A DNA stretch of 33,057 nt from Paracoccaceae bacterium (lineage in GTDB: Bacteria > Pseudomonadota > Alphaproteobacteria > Rhodobacterales > Rhodobacteraceae). Below the pieces are notes generated by a model that was given only the letters and a program-made list of their open reading frames with translations, was not told where the DNA came from and searched no databases. The position numbers and the translations under genes are program-made. How positions within the stretch are numbered: the stretch's first letter is position 1; every line of letters starts with the position of its first letter. Shown here piece after piece: positions 1 to 7,385 of the stretch. Location: positions 1 through 33,057 of the forward strand of contig WTAL01000220.1 of the NCBI GenBank assembly GCA_013139635.1, given 5' to 3'.

Positions 1-4
1 TTAG

Positions 5-868
5 GGTTCTGTTGCAAAGATTTGATTGTAGATTGCGCTTAGAAGCAAAATGGATGTTTTCTGCGTTAAACAAATCGGATAGCGAGGCCAACGCATGATA
101 TCTTTCAAAGGTAGTCATTTCCCGCGAGACGTAACTTTATTCGCAGTGTATTTCTATTTACAGTATTCAGTTTCGTACCGAGATCTTGCGGAGATTCTTG
201 CCGAGCGGGGTGTTACGGCTGATCATACAACACTGAGCAGATGGGTTGTGAAATTCTCGCCGCTGATTGCTACGAGAGGACAAAAACGAAAGAGGCAACG
301 GGTCAATCCTGGCGGATGGACGAAACGTACATCAAGGTGAAAGGTAATTGGACCTCCCTATACCGCGCGGTCGACAAGTTCGGAAAAACCCTTGATTTCA
401 TGCTGTCCGAGCGAAGGAATGGACCAGCTGCGACGCTGTTTTTGGCGACAGCATTTTCAACCAACGGCCTTCCCGAAAAAACCGTGATCGACAAAAGCGG
501 CGCCAACACAGCGGGCATCAGAGGTGTAAATAAGATTCTAAAACGCTTTGGATGCCAAATGCCAATCGCAACGATCCGTTAGAAATATCTGAACAACATC
601 ATCAAGCCCCCCTCTCGGTGATTGCTGCGCATTCACCTGCCGGTCGAGGGATCACCGTTTCATCAAACGGAGAACGAGGCCAATGCTAGGATTTAAATCC
701 TCCTCATCCGCGTCAGCCACACTGGAGGGTATCGAAGTGACACACATGATACGTAAGAAACAGTTCAACCCAAACGGCAGTGGCTTTGTGCAATTCGCAA
801 CCCTTGCTGGATAACCGTATCCAATCAATCAGATAGTTGTGCCTGACGACAAACTTTGCAACAGAACC
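5..868 (+). mobile_element. Degenerate IS6-family insertion sequence
   Basis: The stretch is bounded by inverted repeats: GGTTCTGTTGCAAAG at 5-19 and its reverse complement ending at 868. The GG(T/C)NCTGTTGCAAA type of end is characteristic of the IS6 family (IS26, IS6100). Between the ends lies one broken DDE transposase gene. IS6 elements normally make 8-bp target duplications, but only 4 bases precede the left end here, so this cannot be tested. The element sits immediately upstream of the Y-RNA-like sequence and rtcB remnant, so it may mark a rearrangement boundary of that island. Confidence 0.88.
95..812 (+). pseudogene. IS6-family DDE transposase, broken
   Basis: Reading through the lesions gives roughly a full-length IS6 transposase of about 235-240 residues: an N-terminal part (YFYLQYSVSYRDLAEILAER), the catalytic start WRMDETYIKVKG, the second-Asp region VIDKSGANTA, then KYLNNIIK, DHRFIK and a C-terminus ending FVQFATLAG. 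Three lesions are visible. A frameshift lies within about 281-300. A TAG at 580-582 stands where family members usually have CAG (Gln). About 40 extra bases (about 607-646) separate IIK from DHRFIK and remove the region of the third catalytic acidic residue. The gene is certainly inactive; mobilisation would need a transposase acting in trans. Confidence 0.9.
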
Positions 869-913
869 GTTCGCAGGCAGGAGAGCGCAACACCTTGTCC
901 CTCGCATGAATAC

Positions 914-1025
914 TCTGGCGAATGCTGGTGGAACTACATCGTGTCGCGAGTTCGAATCCCGCCGTGGCAATGCCACGTAGCTCAGTTGGTAGAGCAGGCT
1001 GTTTCACCTCCCCCTTGTCGCCGGA
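914..1025 (+). ncRNA. Candidate Y RNA (YrlA-like) with circularly permuted tRNA-like domain
   Basis: Seen in order: T-stem/loop GCGAG-TTCGAAT-CCCGC (946-962, one A/C mismatch); 3' acceptor-like strand CGTGGCA (963-969); one A; complementary strand TGCCACG (971-977); TA; D-arm GCTC-AGTTGGTA-GAGC (980-995). The tRNA 3' half thus precedes its 5' half. Flanking bases close it: 927-934 (GGTGGAAC) pairs with 1001-1008 (GTTTCACC), and 914-921 (TCTGGCGA) pairs with 1018-1025 (TCGCCGGA), 8 bp each including G-U wobbles. Between them is an internal loop, ATGCT opposite pyrimidine-rich TCCCCCTTG. GGCGAATG (917-924) fits GNCGAA-N(0-1)-G, the Ro60-binding motif as I remember it for bacterial Y RNAs. Bacterial Y RNAs commonly mimic tRNA and in Salmonella lie beside rtcBA, matching the rtcB remnant starting at 1052. 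Alternative: recombined tandem tRNA halves, which would not explain the outer stems. Confidence 0.72.
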
Positions 1026-1051
1026 ACTTTGATTTCACTAAGCTACGAAAA

Positions 1052-2460
1052 ATGGAAACGATAAAAATTACATCCGACATGCTAAAAGGCTGGGGCCACA
1101 TCCCCGGCCCCGAATTTGGCCGTGCGTTGGAAATTGCGCGGCTGGAATTGCGGCGGGATATGATGTTGAGCGTGTCCGCGCCAAGCTCGACAAGATGAAA
1201 CCACCGCCGCCGCCGCCAACTTTGCCGTTGCACGATGCGGGCGCGGTGCCGTTTCATCGTAACATTGAGGCGGCGGATGAAGACGAAGTGCAGAATATTG
1301 CCAAAATCGATGAAACCATGCGCGCGGTGATGCGGACCCCAACGGTGGTAGCCGGTGCCGTGATGCCTGACGCCTGCCCTGCCGGTCCGGTGGGAACGAT
1401 CCCTGTTGGCGGTGTGGTTGCAGCAAAAAACGCGATCCATCCGGGGATGCACTCGGCGGATATCTGTTGCTCGGTCATGCTGACTAATTTGGGGGACGCC
1501 GACCCTAAGGCGGTGCTGGATACTGCGCAGTCCATAACCCATTTTGGCGCGGGTGGGCGCAAACAGGGGCAGCGGTTTACCGTGAGCCAACGGCTGGTTG
1601 ACGCCTTTGCGGCCAATCCGTTTCTGGATAGCCAGAAGATGCAGCAAATGATGGCTTCGCATATGGGCACGCAGGGTGACGGGAACCATTTTTTGTTTGT
1701 CGGCAAGTCGCGGGCGACGGGTAATACCTGTATGATCACCCATCACGGGTCGCGTGGGCCGGGGGCGGTGCTGTATCGGTTGGGGATGGAGGTTGCGGAG
1801 ACATTCCGCAAAACGCTGTCGCCCGATACGCTAAAGCAAAACGCCTGGATTCCGGCGGATTCGCCCGAGGGCCGTGATTATTGGGAGGCTTTGCAGTTGA
1901 TCCGCACATGGACCAAGGCCAACCATACCGGCTTGCATCAGGTTACAGCTGACGCCATCGGCGCTTCGGTGAAGGACCGGTTTTGAAACGAGCACAACTT
2001 TGTGTTCAAGCGCAGAGATATTTTTTACCACGGCAAGGGGGCAACCCCAGCTTGGGATGATTTTGCCGCTGATGCTTCAGGCCTGACGCTGATTCCGCTT
2101 AACATGGCCGAGCCGGTTTTGGTGGTGCGTGGTAAAGACAAAGCCCACGCGCTGGGGTTCAGCCCGCACGGGGCGGGGCGTAACTATTCGCGGTCCGAGC
2201 ACAAGCGCCGCATGGCTACGGTTACCGCCGAGGAGAGGCTGGTCGCCGAAACCGCCGGTCTGGATATCCGTTTTCATGCGGGCAAGATCGATGCTTCGGA
2301 ACTGCCATCAGGCTATAAAAACGCCAAGGCGGTGGTTGAGCAGATCAAAAAGTATGATCTGGCCGAGATTGTGGATTATATTGACCCTTTTGGCTGTATC
2401 ATGGCCGGGGATGTACCACCGTTTTGGCTCAACAAAAAGAAACGCAAAGGGCGGCGCTAA
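1052..2460 (+). pseudogene. rtcB: RtcB-type RNA ligase, disrupted
   Basis: RtcB joins RNA 2',3'-cyclic phosphate (or 3'-phosphate) ends to 5'-OH ends using GTP and Mn2+, in tRNA repair and splicing. Family landmarks are present: HPGMHSADICCSV (metal-binding Asp and Cys), GDGNHFLFVG, HHGSRGPG, NEHNFVF, FYHGKGATPA and SPHGAGRNYSR (the guanylylated-His motif). Two lesions break it. The first part, starting METIKITSDMLKGWG, shifts frame near 1150-1156, after which the real frame reads YDVERVRAKLDKMKPP. A TGA at 1984-1986 interrupts the motif that normally reads F-W-N-E-H, a one-base change from TGG. All catalytic motifs survive, so decay looks recent, or sequencing errors are possible. The C-terminus is basic (KKKRKGRR). 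Read-through of the TGA would not by itself repair the frameshift. Confidence 0.88.
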
Positions 2461-2473
2461 GTTGCCGCCCTTT
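2446..2473 (+). terminator. Strong hairpin at the end of rtcB
   Basis: AAAGGGCGGC (2446-2455) pairs perfectly with GCCGCCCTTT (2464-2473) around an 8-nt loop that contains the rtcB TAA stop. Only three T residues follow the GC stem, so it is a weak intrinsic terminator. It could instead be an attenuator or an mRNA-stabilising element between rtcB and the downstream five-gene block. Confidence 0.55.
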
Positions 2474-2583
2474 GGGTGATATTCAACCATAACCATTGGT
2501 GCCTGCCGCAAACAAAACCCAAAGCCGAAAGGTTATGCTTTCTTTGGTTTCGGGTATGGCTTAACGTTGTGGCTATAACAAAT

Positions 2584-5500
2584 ATGGCGGTGAAAATGTT
2601 TTCTAAAATACTTGGCTTTGGCAGCAGCGCACCGCACGAAATTGCTAAGGATTTGAGCCGTCTTAATACTGTAAAATTCGGGCTGGGGAAAAAGGCGATT
2701 GCCTATGTCATGTCGGGGGATGGCGGCGAAGTTCTGTCAACCATCGCCAATGTCGGGGTGGCGGATGTTTTGGACCTGGAAGCACAATATAGTCACGGTG
2801 ACATAATCGAGGCGCGCCGCAAGTATCTGGCGCGGAGCCTTACCGATGCACATGTCGCGGCGCGATATGGCGAGGTGCTGGCGGCTTCGGTGGGGCAGGC
2901 TCCGAAAAACTTGCTTGGGTCCAAACATGTGCCGCTATCGTTGCGCCTGCTTTTTGGGCAGGCTTCACATGGGTTGTTTGACCGTCAAAACTATCAGCCG
3001 CTCTCCTATCTGTCGGGCGAAAAGCTGTGCCTGACACCGGACTTTAGCGTGCAACTATGCAAGGCTGCCGGTGGTTCCGCGGTCGATCTGTTTGATCTGG
3101 TTTTTTTCGAAAATACCGGCTGGTATTTCGGAAATTTATCGCATCTGCTCAAAGTGTTCGATTTCTCCAATCTGGTTGAGGCCAACCCTGCCGCGTTGAT
3201 CGAGGCGGCGGGCCGGATGGGCGCGCCGGCGCGTGCGGCTTTGGTCAAGCAAATGGGCGAATGGCAGTTGGCGACCACGCCGGAATTTATCGACCTGACC
3301 TTTGATTTGTGCGCTGATAGCGCTAAATCTGTGCGGGCGGCGGCCAAATCTGTGTTGATGGGGGCCAAGCCTGAACTGATTGAAACAAACGCAAAGAAAC
3401 GCCTTAACGCCCGCGCCGTGGGCGTGCGGGCGGCGATGGTAGACCTGTTGAGCGGCCTGAAAACCAAAGAGGCATTAAGCATATTAACCGCGCATCTGAA
3501 GAACGAGAAAACCGCGCGTATTCGGTCGATGATCGAGAATCTTGTATCGGTTGAAACTGTTTCGGAAGGTCTTGATCAGGACAAGGACCACCTTGGCAGC
3601 TATCGCGCCATTGACGGCAGCCGAGTTGAAATTCCTGCGGTACGCGCTGTGAAAACCGGTGTGCCCGAACGCTTTGGCACCGATGACCGGAAACAGCTTG
3701 ATGAGCTGATTAAGCAAAAGAATGCGGCGCGTAAACAAATGCATCAAGCGATGAAAGGGCAGCTTTACCGCCGAAAGCTGAATCTACTGCCGACAAGCTA
3801 CACTAGGGATGCGCTGGCACTGTTTAATGATGATAAAAATGCCCCCGAGCTAGAAAGGCACGGTGGTATTTCTAGGTTGCTGAACTATGATTTTAAAGAC
3901 CAATGGACTTTGCCGGCTTTGCGCAGGTTGCCACAGGATAGGGCGCTCAAAGTGGCGGTTCGGCTGGCGGGGGGGTATAATGATGTGTTTTCCGGCTTTA
4001 CCAATATGGCCGGATCGGTTTTTTTGGCAGAGTATGCACGGGGTGAAAACGGTGATCTGCGGGTGCTGGAACAGTTGGCCTGCGAAGCCGGGGTCAAGGC
4101 TCATTTTGGCTACTGGAATGACCAAAAAATTCGGGTCATGGTTAAAGGCGACTGGCTGCGGCTAGAATTGATGCGCAGCTATATGCACACCGACCCGATG
4201 GATATGCCACATGATGCCCTGTGGCCGATGCTGGCCGAAAATTTTGACGTATTTGACGAGGCATTCAGCACCGGCATATCTGATAATATGGCGCTGAATA
4301 AGGAACGCGCCATTGCCTTTTTGCAGGCCCTCCCCTCAACCCCACTGCGCTTTTATGGCACCCTACTTGAGGTGGCTACCGGCATCACAAAGACCGGGCG
4401 GGTCGAAGCGCGCAAGATGTTGGCCGGAGCACCCGGGCTGCAGGCGCGGCTGGTTACACTATTGGGAGATTCCCGCCAAGCTGTTCGTGCCGGTGCTGCC
4501 GAATGGATTGCGGATATGCAGTTGAAAGGGCCGGTTAAACAGATCAAGGCGCGGCTGAAAAAGGAAAAGTCCGATCTGGCGCGGGCTGCTATGCTGACCG
4601 CACTGTCAAGGCTGGGGGTTGATCTGGACGATTATATCGGCCCCAAAGCCTTGACGGACGAGGCGGCAAAAGTGCTGGCAAAAGCCCGCCTGGACAAGCT
4701 CGACTGGCTGTTAAGCGGGCCGCTTCCGCGCCTGTCATTCAGAGGTGGCAGAAAGGTGCCGCCAGATGTTTTGAAGGCATGGATATATCTGGCCTTCAAG
4801 CTGAAGCAACCGGGCGGCAATGCTTTGTTTGACATCTATATGGCGCAGTTAAAGCCGCAAGATGCGGTTTCCTTATCCACGTGGATTTTCAACGCCTGGG
4901 TCAATTTTGACACCGAGCGCCCTTCGCAAGAAGGCGCGAACGCCCATGCAAAGGCAAATGTACAGACAACGTATAAGATGTGGTCGCAATGGGATAAAAC
5001 CATGACCAAAGAGCGGGCGTACCAAATGGTACTCGGCGAATATATGGCGGTTTATCCGAACTCTGGCACGGCAACAAAGGGCGTGCTGGCGCTGGCCCGG
5101 CATACTCCGCCAGAGCAGGCCACGGCGCAGGTACAGCAATACCTGAAAAACCACGGCAAGCGCACGTCACAGGCAAATGCGCTGTTGGAAATGCTGGCGG
5201 CCAAGGGCGACCCGACATCGTTGCAGGTTGTTATCGCGGCAGCTACGCGGCTCAAGCAGAAAAGCGTGCAGGCCAATGCCTCGAAGCTGATTGAACAGGT
5301 CGCCGAGGCGCGAAACTGGTCACTAAACGAGCTGGCAGACCGCACGATTCCGGTGGCGGGGCTGAATGATGACGGAATATTGGAGCTACCTTGCGGAGCA
5401 GCAGGCAAGGCTTATACCGGATTGATTGGCGACGATTTTAGGCTGGTTCTGAAAAACCCTGACGGAAAGAAAATTAAAACGCTGCCAGCGGGGGATGACG

Positions 5501-6297
5501 ACAATACCAAAGCCTCGAAAAAGCAACTGGGTGCGGCGCGGCGTGAACTCAAGCAAGTGATAGAAATGCAGGGCGAACGGCTGTACGAGGCGCTATGCGC
5601 CGAGCGGGACTGGCCGGTGGAGGACTGGCAGCGCGATTTTCGCGACCATCCGGTAATGCGGCGGCTGACCGAGCGGGTCGTCTGGCTTGGCCTTGATGAA
5701 AACGGAGTGATTGCTGGATCATTCCGCCCGACCGCCGAGGGGGATTATATCAATGCAGATGACGAAGCTGTGGATCCGGCAGGCTTTTCTAGCCTTCGCC
5801 TCGCGCATGGGGCATTGATCACGCCGGAATTAGCTGAAAAGTGGCAGGCGCATCTGGCGGATTATGAGGTTAATCTGCTTTTTGCCCAGTTCGGCCGCCC
5901 CTTGTTTCGCGCAGATACCGACATGGGCAAGCTAAGCAAGATCGAGGATCGTAAAGGCTGGATGAGTGATACATTCACCTTTCGGGGGGCCGCCAAAAAG
6001 CTTGGCTATGAACGCGGCGCGCCAGAAGATGGCGGGTTTTTCTTTCAATATATCAAATCGTTCAAAGATGCTGGCCTGCACGCCGTGATCGAATTTTCCG
6101 GCAACAGCCTGCCCGAAGAAAACGTGGCGGCAGCGATGTTCCATGTGGAGTTTCAAAATTCGGCGGGTGGCAGGCAAGCGGTACTGATAAAAGACGTACC
6201 TCCGGTGTTGCTATCCGAATGCTGGAACGATTACCGTGACATGATTGCCAAGGGCAGTTTTGATGCAGATTGGAAAAAGAAAATGCCATGGATGTAA
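2584..6297 (+). CDS. DUF4132 / HEAT-repeat protein (YehI/MolR-like)
   Basis: A large protein of about 1237 residues, probably cytoplasmic, with no signal peptide. The first roughly 900 residues are alpha-helical with HEAT-like helical pairs (for example around 220-330 and 590-720). Residues about 915-1095 form a recognisable DUF4132 domain: LADRTIPVAGL, a PDGKKIKTLP segment, then ERLYEAL, DWQRDFRDHP and VVWLG. E. coli YehI (MolR-related) has the same domain, but I see no WGR domain here. The start is uncertain: ATG 2584 has a poor ribosome site, while ATG 2596, twelve bases later, has GGTGA just upstream. It is the first intact gene after rtcB and overlaps the MoxR gene by 10 nt. No enzymatic motif is seen; it is probably a scaffold for the downstream AAA+/VWA proteins (inference). 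Confidence 0.85.
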   Translation: MAVKMFSKILGFGSSAPHEIAKDLSRLNTVKFGLGKKAIAYVMSGDGGEVLSTIANVGVADVLDLEAQYSHGDIIEARRKYLARSLTDAHVAARYGEVLAASVGQAPKNLLGSKHVPLSLRLLFGQASHGLFDRQNYQPLSYLSGEKLCLTPDFSVQLCKAAGGSAVDLFDLVFFENTGWYFGNLSHLLKVFDFSNLVEANPAALIEAAGRMGAPARAALVKQMGEWQLATTPEFIDLTFDLCADSAKSVRAAAKSVLMGAKPELIETNAKKRLNARAVGVRAAMVDLLSGLKTKEALSILTAHLKNEKTARIRSMIENLVSVETVSEGLDQDKDHLGSYRAIDGSRVEIPAVRAVKTGVPERFGTDDRKQLDELIKQKNAARKQMHQAMKGQLYRRKLNLLPTSYTRDALALFNDDKNAPELERHGGISRLLNYDFKDQWTLPALRRLPQDRALKVAVRLAGGYNDVFSGFTNMAGSVFLAEYARGENGDLRVLEQLACEAGVKAHFGYWNDQKIRVMVKGDWLRLELMRSYMHTDPMDMPHDALWPMLAENFDVFDEAFSTGISDNMALNKERAIAFLQALPSTPLRFYGTLLEVATGITKTGRVEARKMLAGAPGLQARLVTLLGDSRQAVRAGAAEWIADMQLKGPVKQIKARLKKEKSDLARAAMLTALSRLGVDLDDYIGPKALTDEAAKVLAKARLDKLDWLLSGPLPRLSFRGGRKVPPDVLKAWIYLAFKLKQPGGNALFDIYMAQLKPQDAVSLSTWIFNAWVNFDTERPSQEGANAHAKANVQTTYKMWSQWDKTMTKERAYQMVLGEYMAVYPNSGTATKGVLALARHTPPEQATAQVQQYLKNHGKRTSQANALLEMLAAKGDPTSLQVVIAAATRLKQKSVQANASKLIEQVAEARNWSLNELADRTIPVAGLNDDGILELPCGAAGKAYTGLIGDDFRLVLKNPDGKKIKTLPAGDDDNTKASKKQLGAARRELKQVIEMQGERLYEALCAERDWPVEDWQRDFRDHPVMRRLTERVVWLGLDENGVIAGSFRPTAEGDYINADDEAVDPAGFSSLRLAHGALITPELAEKWQAHLADYEVNLLFAQFGRPLFRADTDMGKLSKIEDRKGWMSDTFTFRGAAKKLGYERGAPEDGGFFFQYIKSFKDAGLHAVIEFSGNSLPEENVAAAMFHVEFQNSAGGRQAVLIKDVPPVLLSECWNDYRDMIAKGSFDADWKKKMPWM

Positions 6298-7385
6298 CAT
6301 CTTCGCAAAAACTGACCGCAGAAGCCCGGTTTAAGGACGAGCTGGCGCTTTTGAAAAAGAACGACCCCGACCTGAAGCCTGCCGGCTGGCTGCTTAGCCC
6401 GCGGGCGGTGCGCAAGTTCATTCTGGGGGACGCCGCCTTGGGAATATCGCAGAAATTCTATGGGGATAACCCGCTGGTAGACCGCTGCATCGTTGCCCTG
6501 ATGGGGCATCAAGGGCTGATGCTGGTGGGTGAACCGGGTACAGCAAAAACACTTTTGTCCGAGCTTTTGAGCGCGGCGATTAGTGGTGACAGCCTGTTGG
6601 TTGTGCAAGGCTCGGCCGGGATTATCGAGGACCACCTGCGCTATGGCTGGAACTATGCCGTGCTGCTGGCCGAGGGACCGAGCGAACGCGCGATGGTTGC
6701 CTCTCCGGTTATGGCTGCCATGCAGCAAGGCAAAATCGCGCGGATCGAGGAGCTGACTCGCTGTGCGCCCGAGGTGCAGGACGCGCTGATCTCGCTCATG
6801 TCGGAAAAAACCATTTCAACGCCAGAGCTTGGCTCGGGAACCGAAGTGCGTGCCGCTCGTGGCTTTAACCTGATCGGCACCGCCAACCTGCGCGATCTCG
6901 GGGTCAATGAAATGTCGAGTGCGCTCAAACGGCGGTTTAATTTTGAGACCGTACAACCGATTTCCGACCCGGTCTTTGAGCAGGAACTGGTTGCGCAGCA
7001 GGTCAGTGAGCGGATGGCTGAATACGATATCGGGCAACAAATGCCGGATGATGTGTTGGCGCTGCTGGTGTCAGTTTTCCGTGACCTGCGGACAGGGCAA
7101 ACACATGATGGCGCGGTCGTCGCGCAAACCAAAAGCGTGATGTCTACCGCCGAGGCGGTAAATGTGGGCCACGCGGCCATGCTGGACGCGGCGTTTCTGG
7201 ATGGTGCGAGCGCTGTAACGCCCGCCCATATTGCCCGACACCTTGGCGGCGTGGTGTTTAAGGACGAGGATGACGATGTGCGCAAATTCCGCGCTTACAT
7301 TGACACCATTGCCCGCGCCCGCAGTCGCAAAAGCAAGGCGTGGAAGCTGTTCTTTAAGTCAGCAAAGACGGGTTTGGATGGTTGA
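6288..7385 (+). CDS. yehL: MoxR-family AAA+ ATPase (YehL-like)
   Basis: About 365 residues. Walker A GEPGTAKT lies near residue 80. A Walker-B-like segment IARIEELTR follows; in it EE replaces the usual DE. Sensor-1 region is FNLIGTANLRDLG and an arginine-finger region is SALKRRFNFE. MoxR ATPases pair with VWA proteins to remodel or load partners; the VWA protein is two genes downstream. ATG 6288 (MDVTSSQK) is preferred over an upstream TTG at 6270. It overlaps the previous stop by 10 nt and the next start by 8 nt, indicating translational coupling. Size and neighbours match E. coli YehL. The target is unknown. Confidence 0.93.
   Translation: MDVTSSQKLTAEARFKDELALLKKNDPDLKPAGWLLSPRAVRKFILGDAALGISQKFYGDNPLVDRCIVALMGHQGLMLVGEPGTAKTLLSELLSAAISGDSLLVVQGSAGIIEDHLRYGWNYAVLLAEGPSERAMVASPVMAAMQQGKIARIEELTRCAPEVQDALISLMSEKTISTPELGSGTEVRAARGFNLIGTANLRDLGVNEMSSALKRRFNFETVQPISDPVFEQELVAQQVSERMAEYDIGQQMPDDVLALLVSVFRDLRTGQTHDGAVVAQTKSVMSTAEAVNVGHAAMLDAAFLDGASAVTPAHIARHLGGVVFKDEDDDVRKFRAYIDTIARARSRKSKAWKLFFKSAKTGLDG

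Noticed and set aside
940-1000. An ordinary tRNA gene
   Set aside because: The T arm precedes the D arm and there is no standard anticodon arm; the pieces form a normal cloverleaf in neither direction.
839-1198. A 119-codon plus-strand ORF crossing the IS end and the RNA-like region
   Set aside because: It spans the IS6 right repeat and the Y-RNA-like sequence; only its last third matches RtcB.
982-1746. Long minus-strand ORF opposite rtcB
   Set aside because: Shadow of the GC-rich rtcB frame, with no domain or ribosome site.
1984-1986. TGA as selenocysteine or programmed recoding in rtcB
   Set aside because: The position is normally Trp, not Cys, and a separate frameshift exists upstream; a nonsense mutation is simpler.
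2519-2553. Possible pseudoknot (CCAAAG/CTTTGG crossing CCGAAA/TTTCGG)
   Set aside because: The two helices would cross with no connecting loop nucleotides, which is sterically implausible; at most they are alternative hairpins.
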